From contig JAYKKI010000150.1 in the NCBI GenBank assembly GCA_039881145.1, positions 248,001 through 312,000 on the forward strand: a DNA stretch of 64,000 bases. Direction: 5' to 3'. Under the pieces are notes generated by a model that was not told the origin of the DNA, searched no databases, and saw only the letters and a list, made by a program, of their open reading frames with translations. Below, piece after piece: positions 35,052 through 48,366 of the stretch. Made by a program: the position numbers and the translations under genes. The number at the start of each line of letters is the position of its first letter. Positions within the stretch are counted from its first letter, which is position 1. This DNA is from Druceiella hillmani. Taxonomy: Eukaryota > Arthropoda > Insecta > Lepidoptera > Hepialidae.

Positions 35052-36300
35052 ACTAATTGGTTTTCACACTTGATGTTTTGATAATACGAATTTTAAAACA
35101 CACAATTCAGAATGCACGGTGTCCTCAACATGCAAGTGGTATACATTTCTTCCGGTATAACACGTCCAACTTCACAAACTGACGAAAATCAGCAACTGCC
35201 GAGCGCTTCGCGCTGCTTGTTTGTTACTTCCAATTGTTACGTAACGCGTAAACATGTTTGTGACAGGTTGCGCTCGTAGCGGTTTTACCATTATTTTCAA
35301 ACACTAATTGTTTTTCACACTTATTGTTTTGATAATACGAATTTTAAAACACACAATTCATAATGCACTAATTGGTTATCACACTTGATGTTTTGATAAT
35401 ACGAATTTTAAAACACACACAATTTAGAATGCACTAATTGGTTTTCACACTTAACGTTTGGGAAACACGAATTTTAAAACACACACAATACAGAACGCAT
35501 GGTGTCCTCAACATGCACATGTTATACTTTTCTCACGGAATAACATGTCCATATTCACAAACTGACGAATATCGACAACTGCCGAGCGCTTCGCGCTGCT
35601 TGTTTGTTACTTCCAATTGTTACGTAACGCGTAAACATGTTTGTGACAGGTTGCGCTCGCAGCGGTTGGACCATTATTTTCAAACACTAATTGGTTTTCA
35701 CACTTGATGTTTTGATAATACGAATTTTAAAACACACACAATTTAGAATGCACTAATTGGTTTTCACACTTAACGTTTGGGAAACACGAATTTTAAAACA
35801 CACACAATACAGAACGCATGGTGTCCTCAACATGCACATGTTATACTTTTCTCACGGAATAACATGTCCATATTCACAAACTGACGAATATCGACAACTG
35901 CCGCGCGCTTCGCACTGCTTGTTGGTGACTTCCAATTGCCACGTGACGAGTAAACAACGAATGGAACAATATATTTGAACACTTATTAGTTTTCACACTT
36001 AACGTTTGGAAAACTCGATTTTTAAAACACACACAATACAGAACGCACGGTGTCCTCAACATGCACGTGGTATACTTTTCTTCCGGAATAACACGTCCGT
36101 CTTCACAAACTGACGAATATCAACTGACTGCCGCTCGCTCGGCACAGCTCGTTGATTACCCCCAATTGTTACGTAACGCGTAAACATGTTTGTGACAGGT
36201 TGCGCTCGCAGCGGTTGGACCATTATTTTCAAACACTAATTGGTTTTCACACTTGATGTTTTGATAATACGATTTTTAAAACACACACAATTCAGAATGC
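35052..36300 (+). repeat. HOR unit 36: A-s-s-B*-s-B-C-s (1249 bp)
   Basis: The A head is 64 bp. B* begins at 35433, s 35686, B 35752, C 35981, s 36235. This is the first unit carrying B*. Confidence 0.92.
35433..35685 (+). repeat. Chimeric monomer B* (B front, A middle, C tail), first copy
   Basis: The head and first part of the body are B up to CGACAACTGCCG. The middle is A (AGCGCTTCGCGCT, GTTACTTCCAATTG, palindrome run) and the end is C-like (GCAGCGGTTGGACC). It is 253 bp, so it regains the segment B lacks. Other copies start at 39322, 41274, 45074, 47026, 47728, 50456, 51705, 54664, 57301 and 60260. None occurs before 35433. Confidence 0.9.
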
Positions 36301-38008
36301 ACTAATTGGTTTTCACACTTGAGGTTTTGATAATACGAATTTTAAAACACACACAATTCAGAATGCACGGTGTCCTCAACATGCAAGTGGTATACATTTC
36401 TTCCGGTATAACACGTCCAACTTCACAAACTGACGAAAATCAGCAACTGCCGAGCGCTTCGCGCTGCTTGTTTGTTACTTCCAATTGTTACGTAACGCGT
36501 AAACATGTTTGTGACAGGTTGCGCTCGCAGCGGTTTTACCATTATTTTCAAACACTAATTGGTTTTCACACTTATTGTTTTGATAATACGAATTTTAAAC
36601 CACACAATTCATAATGAACTAATTGGTTTTCATACTTGATGTTTTGATAATACGAATTTTAAAACAGACACAATTTAGAATGCACTAATTGGTTTTCACA
36701 CTTAACGTTTGGGAAACACGAATTTTAAAACACACACAATACAGAACGCACGGTGTTCTCAACATGCACATGGTATACTATTCTCACGGAATAACATGTC
36801 CATATTCACAAACTGACGAATATCGACAACTGCCGCGCGCTTCGCACTGCTTGTTGGTGACTTCCAATTGCCACGTGACGAGTAAACAACGAATGGAACA
36901 ATATATTTGAACACTTATTAGTTTTCACACTTAACGTTTGGAAAACTCGATTTTTAAAACACACACAATACAGAACGCACGGTGTCCTCAACATGCACGT
37001 AGTAAACTTTTCTTCCTGAATAACACGTCCGTCTTCACAAACTGACGAATATCAACTGACTGCCGCTCGCTCGGCACAGCTCGTTGATTACCCCCACTTG
37101 TTACGTAACGCGTAAACATGTTTGTGACAGGTTGCGCTCGCAGCGGTTGGACCATTATTTTCAAACACTAATTGGTTTTCACACTTGACGTTTTGATAAT
37201 ACGAATTTTAAAACACACACAATTTAGAATGCACTAATTGGTTTTCACACTTAACGTTTGGGAAACACGAATTTTAAAACACACACAATACAGAACGCAC
37301 GGTGTCCTCAACATGCACATGTTATACTTTTCTCACGGAATAACATGTCCATATTCACAAACTGACGAATATCGACAACTGCCGCGCGCTTCGCACTGCT
37401 TGTTGGTGACTTCCAATTGCCACGTGACGAGTAAACAACGAATGGAACAATATATTTGAACACTTATTAGTTTTCACACTTAACGTTTTTAAAACACGAA
37501 TTTTAAAACACACAATACAGAACGCACGGTGTCCTCAACATGCACGTAATATACTTTTCTCACGGAATAACACGTTAATATTCACAAACTGACGAATATC
37601 GACAACTGCCGCGCGCTTCGCACTGCTTGTTGGTGACTTCCAATTGCCACGTGACGAGTAAACAACGAATGGAACAATATATTTGAACACTTATTAGTTT
37701 TCACACTTAACGTTTGTAAAACTCGATTTTTAAAACACACACAATACAGAACGCACGGTGTCCTCAACATGCACGTGGTATACTTTTCTTCCGAATTAAC
37801 ACGTCCGTCTTCACAAACTGACGAATATCAACTGACTGCCGCTCGCTCGGCACAGCTCGTTGATTATCCCCAATTGTTACGTAACGCGTAAACATGTTTG
37901 TGACAGGTTGCGCTCGCAGCGGTTTTACCATTATTTTCAAACACTAATTGGTTTTCACACATGATGTTTTGATAATACGAATTTTAAAACACACACAATT
38001 CAGAATGC
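36301..38008 (+). repeat. HOR unit 37: A-s-s-B-C-s-B-B'-C-s (1708 bp)
   Basis: This is the first unit with AATGAACTAATT at the s1/s2 boundary. B' 37462 has ACACGTTAATATTC; C 37689 has TTCCGAATTAAC. Confidence 0.93.
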
Positions 38009-38938
38009 ACTAATTGGTTTTCACACTTGAGGTTTTGATAATACGAATTTTAAAACACACACAATTCAGAATGCACGGTGTCCTCAACATGCAAGTGGTA
38101 TACATTTCTTCCGGTATAACACGTCCAACTTCACAAACTGACGAAAATCAGCAACTGCCGAGCGCTTCGCGCTGCTTGTTTGTTACTTCCAATTGTTACG
38201 TAACGCGTAAACATGTTTGTGACAGGTTGCGCTCGTAGCGGTTTTACCATTATTTTCAAACACTAATTGTTTTTCACATTTATTGTTTTGATAATACGAA
38301 TTTTAAAACACACAATTCATAATGCACTAATTGGTTATCACACTTGATGTTTTGATAATACGAATTTTAAAACACACACAATTTAGAATGCACTAATTGG
38401 TTTTCACACTTAACGTTTGGGAAACACGAATTTTAAAACACACACAATACAGAACGCACGATGTCCTCAACATGCACATGTTATACTTTTCTCACGGAAT
38501 AACATGTCCATATTCACAAACTGACGAATATCGACAACTGCCGCGCACTTCGCACTGCTTGTTGGTGACTTCCAATTGCCACGTGACGAGTAAACAACGA
38601 ATGGAACAATATATTTGAACACTTATTAGTTTTCACACTTAACGTTTGTAAAACTCGATTTTTAAAACACACACAATACAGAACGCACGGTGTCCTCAAC
38701 ATGCACGTGGTATACTTTTCTGCCGAAATAACACGTCCGTCTTCACAAACTGACGAATATCAACTGACTGCCGCTCGCTCGGCACAGCTCGTTGATTATC
38801 CCCAATTGTTACGTAACGCGTAAACATGTTTGTGACAGGTTGAGCTCGCAGCGGTTTTACCATTATTTTCAAACACTAATTGGTTTTCACACATGATGTT
38901 TTGATAATACGAATTTTAAAACACACAATCCATAATGC
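38009..38938 (+). repeat. HOR unit 38: A-s-s-B-C-s (930 bp)
   Basis: B has CGCGCACTTCG, C has TTCTGCCGAAATAAC and TTGAGCTCGCAG. Confidence 0.93.
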
Positions 38939-39960
38939 ACTAATTGGTTTTCACACTTGATGTTTTGATAATACGAATTTTAAAACACACACAATTCAGA
39001 ATGCACGGTGTCCTCAACATGCAAGTGGTATACATTTCTTCCGGTATAACACGTCCAACTTCACAAACTGACGAAAATCAGCAACTGCCGAGCGCTTCGC
39101 GCTGCTTGTTTGTTACTTCCAATTGTTACGTAACGCGTAAACATGTTTGTGACAGGTTGCGCTCGTAGCGGTTTTACCATTATTTTCAAACACTAATTGT
39201 TTTTCACACTTATTGTTTTGATAATACGAATTTTAAAACACACAATTCATAATGCACTAATTGGTTATCACACTTGATGTTTTGATAATACGAATTTTAA
39301 AACACACACAATTTAGAATGCACTAATTGGTTTTCACACTTAACGTTTGGGAAACACGAATTTTAAAACACACACAATACAGAACGCATGGTGTCCTCAA
39401 CATGCACATGTTATACTTTTCTCACGGAATAACATGTCCATATTCACAAACTGACGAATATCGACAACTGCCGAGCGCTTCGCGCTGCTTGTTTGTTACT
39501 TCCAATTGTTACGTAACGCGTAAACATGTTTGTGACAGGTTGCGCTCGCAGCGGTTGGACCATTATTTTCAAACACTAATTGGTTTTCACACTTGATGTT
39601 TTGATAATACGAATTTTAAAACACACACAATTTAGAATGCACTAATTGGTTTTCACACTTAACGTTTGTAAAACTCGATTTTTAAAACACACACAATACA
39701 GAACGCACGGTGTCCTCAACATGCACGTGGTATACTTTTCTTCCGAAATAACACGTCCGTCTTCTCAAACTGACGAATATCAACTGACTGCCGCTCGCTC
39801 GGCACAGCTCGTTGATTATCCCCAATTGTTACGTAACGCGTAAACATGTTTGTGACAGGTTGCGCTCGCAGCGGTTTTACCATTATTTTCAAACACTAAT
39901 TGGTTTTCACACATGATGTTTTGATAATACGAATTTTAAAACACACACAATTCAGAATGC
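38939..39960 (+). repeat. HOR unit 39: A-s-s-B*-s-C-s (1022 bp)
   Basis: B* 39322, s 39575, C 39641, s 39895. There is no ordinary B. Confidence 0.92.
39641..39894 (+). repeat. C monomer with an A/B-type head front
   Basis: It begins ACTAATTGG instead of ACTTATTAG, then reads TTTGTAAAACTCG like C. The switch lies within the shared TTTTCACACTTAACGTTT. The same form is at 45393-45646, also with GTCTTCTCAAAC. Confidence 0.85.
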
Positions 39961-40890
39961 ACTAGTTGGTTTTCACACTTGAGGTTTTGATAATACGAAT
40001 TTTAAAACACACACAATTCAGAATGCACGGTGTCCTCAACATGCAAGTGGTATACATTTCTTCCGGTATAACACGTCCAACTTCACAAACTGACGAAAAT
40101 CAGCAACTGCCGAGCGCTTCGCGCTGCTTGTTTGTTACTTCCAATTGTTACGTAACGCGTAAACATGTTTGTGACAGGTTGCGCTCGTAGCGGTTTTACC
40201 ATTATTTTCAAACACTAATTGTTTTTCACACTTATTGTTTTGATAATACGAATTTTAAAACACACAATTCATAATGCACTAATTGGTTATCACACTTGAT
40301 GTTTTGATAATACGAATTTTAAAACACACACAATTTAGAATGCACTAATTGGTTTTCACACTTAACGTTTGGGAAACACGAATTTTAAAACACACACAAT
40401 ACAGAACGCACGGTGTACTCAACATGCACATGGTATACTTTTCTCACGGAATAACATGTCCATATTCACAAACTGACGAATATCGACAACTGCCGCGCGC
40501 TTCGCACTGCTTGTTGGTGACTTCCAATTGCCACGTGACGAGTAAACAACGAATGGAACAATATATTTGAACACTTATTAGTTTTCACACTTAACGTTTG
40601 TAAAACTCGATTTTTAAAACACACACAATACAGAACGCACGGTGTCCTCAACATGCACGTGGTATACTTTTCTTCCGAAATAACACGTCCGTCTTCACAA
40701 ACTGACGAATATCAACTGACTGCCGCTCGCTCGGCACAGCTCGTTGATTATCCCCAATTGTTACGTAACGCGTAAACATGTTTGTGACAGGTTGCGCTCG
40801 CAGCGGTTTTACCATTATTTTCAAACACTAATTGGTTTTCACACATGATGTTTTGATAATACGAATTTTAAAACACACAATCCATAATGC
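39961..40890 (+). repeat. HOR unit 40: A-s-s-B-C-s (930 bp)
   Basis: The A head starts ACTAGTTGG, and B has GGTGTACTCAAC. Confidence 0.93.
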
Positions 40891-42141
40891 ACTAATTGGT
40901 TTTCACACTTGATGTTTTGATAATACGAATTTTAAAACACACACAATTCAGAATGCACGGTGTCCTCAACATGCAAGTGGTATACATTTCTTCCGGTATA
41001 ACACGTCCAACTTCACAAACTGACGAAAATCAGCAACTGCCGAGCGCTTCGCGCTGCTTGTTTGTTACTTCCAATTGTTACGTAACGCGTAAACATGTTT
41101 GTGACAGGTTGCGCTCGTAGCGGTTTTACCATTATTTTCAAACACTAATTGTTTTTCACACTTATTGTTTTGATAATACGAATTTTAAAACACACAATTC
41201 ATAATGCACTAATTGGTTATCACACTTGATGTTTTGATAATACGAATTTTAAAACACACACAATTTAGAATGCACTAATTGGTTTTCACACTTAACGTTT
41301 GGGAAACACGAATTTTAAAACACACACAATACAGAACGCATGGTGTCCTCAACATGCACATGTTATACTTTTCTCACGGAATAACATGTCCATATTCACA
41401 AACTGACGAATATCGACAACTGCCGAGCGCTTCGCGCTGCTTGTTTGTTACTTCCAATTGTTACGTAACGCGTAAACATGTTTGTGACAGGTTGCGCTCG
41501 CAGCGGTTGGACCATTATTTTCAAACACTAATTGGTTTTCACACTTGATGTTTTGATAATACGAATTTTAAAACACACACAATTTAGAATGCACTAATTG
41601 GTTTTCACACTTAACGTTTGGGAAACACGAATTTTAAAACACACACAATACAGAACGCATGGTGTCCTCAACATGCACATGTTATACTTTTCTCACGGAA
41701 TAACATGTCCATATTCACAAACTGACGAATATCGACAACTGCCGCGCGCTTCGCACCGCTTGTTGGTGACTTCCAATTGCCACGTGACGAGTAAACAACG
41801 AATCGAACAATATATTTGAACACTTATTAGTTTTCACACTTAACGTTTGGAAAACTCGATTTTTAAAACACACACAATACAGAACGCACGGTGTCCTCAA
41901 CATGCACGTGGTATACTTTTCTTCCGGAATAACACGTCCGTCTTCACAAACTGACGAATATCAACTGACTGCCGCTCGCTCGGCACAGCTCGTTGATTAC
42001 CCCCAATTGTTACGTAACGCGTAAACATGTTTGTGACAGGTTGCGCTCGCAGCGGTTGGACCATTATTTTCAAACACTAATTGGTTTTCACACTTGATGT
42101 TTTGATAATACGATTTTTAAAACACACACAATTCAGAATGC
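40891..42141 (+). repeat. HOR unit 41: A-s-s-B*-s-B-C-s (1251 bp)
   Basis: B* 41274, s 41527, B 41593 (TTCGCACCGC, CGAATCGAAC), C 41822, s 42076. Confidence 0.93.
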
Positions 42142-42302
42142 ACTAATTGGTTTTCACACTTGAGGTTTACTTCACAAACTGACGAAAATCAGCAACTGCC
42201 GAGCGCTTCGCGCTGCTTGTTTGTTACTTCCAATTGTTACGTAACGCGTAAACATGTTTGTGACAGGTTGCGCTCGCAGCGGTTTTACCATTATTTTCAA
42301 AC
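42142..42302 (+). repeat. Internally deleted A monomer (161 of 253 bp)
   Basis: After TTGAGGTTT (ending 42168) the sequence jumps to ACTTCACAAAC (from 42169), losing 92 bp from the head into the body. I see no useful shared bases at the join, unlike the other exchanges in this array. Confidence 0.92.
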
Positions 42303-43757
42303 ACTAATTGGTTTTCACACTTATTGTTTTGATAATACGAATTTTAAACCACACAATTCATAATGAACTAATTGGTTTTCATACTTGATGTTTTGATAAT
42401 ACGAATTTTAAAACAGACACAATTTAGAATGCACTAATTGGTTTTCACACTTAACGTTTGGGAAACACGAATTTTAAAACACACACAATACAGAACGCAC
42501 GGTGTCCTCAACATGCACATGGTATACTTTTCTCACGGAATAACATGTCCATATTCACAAACTGACGAATATCGACAACTGCCGCGCGCTTCGCACTGCT
42601 TGTTGGTGACTTCCAATTGCCACGTGACGAGTAAACAACGAATGGAACAATATATTTGAACACTTATTAGTTTTCACACTTAACGTTTGGAAAACTCGAT
42701 TTTTAAAACACACACAATACAGAACGCACGGTGTCCTCAACATGCACGTAGTATACTTTTCTTCCTGAATAACACGTCCGTCTTCACAAACTGACGAATA
42801 TCAACTGACTGCCGCTCGCTCGGCACAGCTCGTTGATTACCCCCAATTGTTACGTAACGCGTAAACATGTTTGTGACAGGTTGCGCTCGCAGCGGTTGGA
42901 CCATTATTTTCAAACACTAATTGGTTTTCACACTTGATGTTTTGATAATACGAATTTTAAAACACACACAATTTAGAATGCACTAATTGGTTTTCACACT
43001 TAACGTTTGGGAAACACGAATTTTAAAACACACACAATACAGAACGCACGGTGTCCTCAACATGCACATGTTATACTTTTCTCACGGAATAACATGTCCA
43101 TATTCACAAACTGACGAATATCGACAACTGCCGCGCGCTTCGCACTGCTTGTTGGTGACTTCCAATTGCCACGTGACGAGTAAACAACGAATGGAACAAT
43201 ATATTTGAACACTTATTAGTTTTCACACTTAACGTTTTTAAAACACGAATTTTAAAACACACAATACAGAACGCACGGTGTCCTCAACATGCACGTAATA
43301 TACTTTTCTCACGGAATAACACGTTAATATTCACAAACTGACGAATATCGACAACTGCCGCGCGCTTCGCACTGCTTGTTGGTGACTTCCAATTGCCACG
43401 TGACGAGTAAACAACGAATGGAACAATATATTTGAACACTTATTAGTTTTCACACTTAACGTTTGTAAAACTCGATTTTTAAAACACACACAATACAGAA
43501 CGCACGGTGTCCTCAACATGCACGTGGTATACTTTTCTTCCGAAATAACACGTCCGTCTTCACAAACTGACGAATATCAACTGACTGCCGCTCGCTCGGC
43601 ACAGCTCGTTGATTATCCCCAATTGTTACGTAACGCGTAAACATGTTTGTGACAGGTTGCGCTCGCAGCGGTTTTACCATTATTTTCAAACACTAATTGG
43701 TTTTCACACATGATGTTTTGATAATACGAATTTTAAAATACACACAATTCAGAATGC
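42142..43757 (+). repeat. HOR unit 42: deleted A-s-s-B-C-s-B-B'-C-s (1616 bp)
   Basis: It is the counterpart of unit 37 minus 92 bp in A. B 42433, C 42662, s 42916, B 42982, B' 43211, C 43438, s 43692. Confidence 0.93.
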
Positions 43758-44690
43758 ACTAATTGGTTTTCACACTTGAGGTTTTGATAATACGAATTAT
43801 AAACAAACACACACAATTCAGAATGCACGGTGTCCTCAACATGCAAGTGGTATACATTTCTTCCGGTATAACACGTCCAACTTCACAAACTGACGAAAAT
43901 CAGCAACTGCCGAGCGCTTCGCGCTGCTTGTTTGTTACTTCCAATTGTTACGTAACGCGTAAACATGTTTGTGACAGGTTGCGCTCGTAGCGGTTTTACC
44001 ATTATTTTCAAACACTAATTGTTTTTCACACTTATTGTTTTGATAATACGAATTTTAAAACACACAATTCATAATGGACTAATTGGTTATCACACTTGAT
44101 GTTTTGATAATACGAATTTTAAAACACACACAATTTAGAATGCACTAATTGGTTTTCACACTTAACGTTTGGGAAACACGAATTTTAAAACACACACAAT
44201 ACATAACGCACGGTGTCCTCAACATGCACATGGTATACTTTTCTCACGGAATAACATGTCCATATTCACAAACTGACGAATATCGACAACTGCCGCGCGC
44301 TTCGCACTGCTTGTTGGTGACTTCCAATTGCCACGTGACGAGTAAACAACGAATGGAACAATATATTTGAACAATTATTAGTTTTCACACTTAACGTTTG
44401 TAAAACTCGATTTTTAAAACACACACAATACAGAACGCACGGTGTCCTCAACATGCACGTGGTATACTTTTCTTCCGAAATAACACGTCCGTCTTCACAA
44501 ACTGACGAATATCAACTGACTGCCGCTCGCTCGGCACAGCTCGTTGATTATCCCCAATTGTTACGTAACGCGTAAACATGTTTGTGACAGGTTGCGCTCG
44601 CAGCGGTTTTACCATTATTTTCAAACACTAATTGGTTTTCACACATGATGTTTTGATAATACGAATTTTAAAACACACAATCCATAATGC
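43758..44690 (+). repeat. HOR unit 43: A-s-s-B-C-s (933 bp)
   Basis: The A head has AATTATAAACAAACACAC, three bases longer than usual. B has ATACATAACGC, and the C head starts with ACAATTATTAG. Confidence 0.92.
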
Positions 44691-45712
44691 ACTAATTGGT
44701 TTTCACACTTGATGTTTTGATAATACGAATTTTAAAACACACACAATTCAGAATGCACGGTGTCCTCAACATGCAAGTGGTATACATTTCTTCCGGTATA
44801 ACACGTCCAACTTCACAAACTGACGAAAATCAGCAACTGCCGAGCGCTTCGCGCTGCTTGTTTGTTACTTCCAATTGTTACGTAACGCGTAAACATGTTT
44901 GTGACAGGTTGCGCTCGTAGCGGTTTTACCATTATTTTCAAACACTAATTGTTTTTCACACTTATTGTTTTGATAATACGAATTTTAAAACACACAATTC
45001 ATAATGCACTAATTGGTTATCACACTTGATGTTTTGATAATACGAATTTTAAAACACACACAATTTAGAATGCACTAATTGGTTTTCACACTTAACGTTT
45101 GGGAAACACGAATTTTAAAACACACACAATACAGAACGCATGGTGTCCTCAACATGCACATGTTATACTTTTCTCACGGAATAACATGTCCATATTCACA
45201 AACTGACGAATATCGACAACTGCCGAGCGCTTCGCGCTGCTTGTTTGTTACTTCCAATTGTTACGTAACGCGTAAACATGTTTGTGACAGGTTGCGCTCG
45301 CAGCGGTTGGACCATTATTTTCAAACACTAATTGGTTTTCACACTTGATGTTTTGATAATACGAATTTTAAAACACACACAATTTAGAATGCACTAATTG
45401 GTTTTCACACTTAACGTTTGTAAAACTCGATTTTTAAAACACACACAATACAGAACGCACGGTGTCCTCAACATGCACGTGGTATACTTTTCTTCCGAAA
45501 TAACACGTCCGTCTTCTCAAACTGACGAATATCAACTGACTGCCGCTCGCTCGGCACAGCTCGTTGATTATCCCCAATTGTTACGTAACGCGTAAACATG
45601 TTTGTGACAGGTTGCGCTCGCAGCGGTTTTACCATTATTTTCAAACACTAATTGGTTTTCACACATGATGTTTTGATAATACGAATTTTAAAACACACAC
45701 AATTCAGAATGC
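44691..45712 (+). repeat. HOR unit 44: A-s-s-B*-s-C-s (1022 bp)
   Basis: It is the counterpart of unit 39, with B* 45074 and the hybrid-headed C at 45393. Confidence 0.93.
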
Positions 45713-46642
45713 ACTAATTGGTTTTCACACTTGAGGTTTTGATAATACGAATTTTAAAACACACACAATTCAGAATGCACGGTGTCCTCAACATGCAAGT
45801 GGTATACATTTCTTCCGGTATAACACGTCCAACTTCACAAACTGACGAAAATCAGCAACTGCCGAGCGCTTCGCGCTGCTTGTTTGTTACTTCCAATTGT
45901 TACGTAACGCGTAAACATGTTTGTGACAGGTTGCGCTCGTAGCGGTTTTACCATTATTTTCAAACACTAATTGTTTTTCACACTTATTGTTTTGATAATA
46001 CGAATTTTAAAACACACAATTCATAATGCACTAATTGGTTATCACACTTGATGTTTTGATAATACGAATTTTAAAACACACACAATTTAGAATGCACTAA
46101 TTGGTTTTCACACTTAACGTTTGGGAAACACGAATTTTAAAACACACACAATACAGAACGCACGGTGTCCTCAACATGCACATGGTATACTTTTCTCACG
46201 GAATAACATGTCCATATTCACAAACTGACGAATATCGACAACTGCCGCGCGCTTCGCACTGCTTGTTGGTGACTTCCAATTGCCACGTGACGAGTAAACA
46301 ACGAATGGAACAATATATTTGAACACTTATTAGTTTTCACACTTAACGTTTGTAAAACTCGATTTTTAAAACACACACAATACAGAACGCACGGTGTCCT
46401 CAACATGCACGTGGTATACTTTTCTTCCGAAATAACACGTCCGTCTTCACAAACTGACGAATATCAACTGACTGCCGCTCGCTCGGCACAGCTCGTTGAT
46501 TATCCCCAATTGTTACGTAACGCGTAAACATGTTTGTGACAGGTTGCGCTCGCAGCGGTTTTACCATTATTTTCAAACACTAATTGGTTTTCACACATGA
46601 TGTTTTGATAATACGAATTTTAAAACACACAATCCATAATGC
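45713..46642 (+). repeat. HOR unit 45: A-s-s-B-C-s (930 bp)
   Basis: It is the counterpart of unit 40, without the ACTAGTTGG change. Confidence 0.93.
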
Positions 46643-47344
46643 ACTAATTGGTTTTCACACTTGATGTTTTGATAATACGAATTTTAAAACACACACAATT
46701 CAGAATGCACGGTGTCCTCAACATGCAAGTGGTATACATTTCTTCCGGTATAACACGTCCAACTTCACAAACTGACGAAAATCAGCAACTGCCGAGCGCT
46801 TCGCGCTGCTTGTTTGTTACTTCCAATTGTTACGTAACGCGTAAACATGTTTGTGACAGGTTGCGCTCGTAGCGGTTTTACCATTATTTTCAAACACTAA
46901 TTGTTTTTCACACTTATTGTTTTGATAATACGAATTTTAAAACACACAATTCATAACGCACTAATTGGTTATCACACTTGATGTTTTGATAATACGAATT
47001 TTAAAACACACACAATTTAGAATGCACTAATTGGTTTTCACACTTAACGTTTGGGAAACACGAATTTTAAAACACACACAATACAGAACGCATGGTGTTC
47101 TCAACATGCACATGTTATACTTTTCTCACGGAATAACATGTCCATATTCACAAACTGACGAATATCGACAACTGCCGAGCGCTTCGCGCTGCTTGTTTGT
47201 TACTTCCAATTGTTACGTAACGCGTAAACATGTTTGTGACAGGTTGCGCTCGCAGCGGTTGGACCATTATTTTCAAACACTAATTGGTTTTCACACATGA
47301 TGTTTTGATAATACGAATTTTAAAACACACACAATTTAGAATGC
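46643..47344 (+). repeat. HOR unit 46: A-s-s-B*-s (702 bp)
   Basis: B* starts at 47026; the single s (47279-47344) mixes an ACACATGATG front with an AATTTAGAATGC end. B and C are absent. ATAACGCAC in s1 is shared only with unit 47. Confidence 0.92.
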
Positions 47345-48366
47345 ACTAATTGGTTTTCACACTTGATGTTTTGATAATACGAATTTTAAAACACACACAA
47401 TTCAGAATGCACGGTGTCCTCAACATGCAAGTGGTATACATTTCTTCCGGTATAACACGTCCAACTTCACAAACTGACGAAAATCAGCAACTGCCGAGCG
47501 CTTCGCGCTGCTTGTTTGTTACTTCCAATTGTTACGTAACGCGTAAACATGTTTGTGACAGGTTGCGCTCGTAGCGGTTTTACCATTATTTTCAAACACT
47601 AATTGTTTTTCACACTTATTGTTTTGATAATACGAATTTTAAAACACACAATTCATAACGCACTAATTGGTTATCACACTTGATGTTTTGATAATACGAA
47701 TTTTAAAACACACACAATTTAGAATGCACTAATTGGTTTTCACACTTAACGTTTGGGAAACACGAATTTTAAAACACACACAATACAGAACGCATGGTGT
47801 CCTCAACATGCACATGTTATACTTTTCTCACGGAATAACATGTCCATATTCACAAACTGACGAATATCGACAACTGCCGAGCGCTTCGCGCTGCTTGTTT
47901 GTTACTTCCAATTGTTACGTAACGCGTAAACATGTTTGTGACAGGTTGCGCTCGCAGCGGTTGGACCATTATTTTCAAACACTAATTGGTTTTCACACTT
48001 GATGTTTTGATAATACGAATTTTAAAACACACACAATTTAGAATGCACTAATTGGTTTTCACACTTAACGTTTGGGAAACACGAATTTTAAAACACACAC
48101 AATACAGAACGCATGGTGTCCTCAACATGCACGTGGTATACTTTTCTTCCGGAATAACACGTCCGTCGTCACAAACTGACGAATATCAACTGACTGCCGC
48201 TCGCTCGGCACAGCTCGTTGATTACCCCCAATTGTTACGTAACGCGTAAACATGTTTGTGACAGGTTGCGCTCGCAGCGGTTGGACCATTATTTTCAAAC
48301 ACTAATTGGTTTTCACACTTGATGTTTTGATAATACGATTTTTAAAACACACACAATTCAGAATGC
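47345..48366 (+). repeat. HOR unit 47: A-s-s-B*-s-B/C-s (1022 bp)
   Basis: B* 47728, s 47981, a B/C chimera at 48047, s 48301. Confidence 0.92.
48047..48300 (+). repeat. Chimeric monomer B/C
   Basis: It has a B head (GGGAAACACG, GCATGGTGTCC) and a C body from TGCACGTGG on, including GTCGTCACAAAC. The switch lies in the shared GTGTCCTCAACATGCAC. Confidence 0.88.

Larger units (their letters stand above)
36301..42141 (+). repeat. Block V, copy 1 (5841 bp)
   Basis: Its units are 1708, 930, 1022, 930 and 1251 bp. Marker variants are AATGAACTAATT, ACACGTTAATATTC and GTCTTCTCAAAC. Confidence 0.9.
42142..48366 (+). repeat. Block V, copy 2 (6225 bp)
   Basis: Its units are 1616, 933, 1022, 930, 702 and 1022 bp. 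The 384-bp difference from copy 1 is explained by a 92-bp deletion, a 3-bp insertion and replacement of the last 1251-bp unit by 702 plus 1022 bp. Confidence 0.9.
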
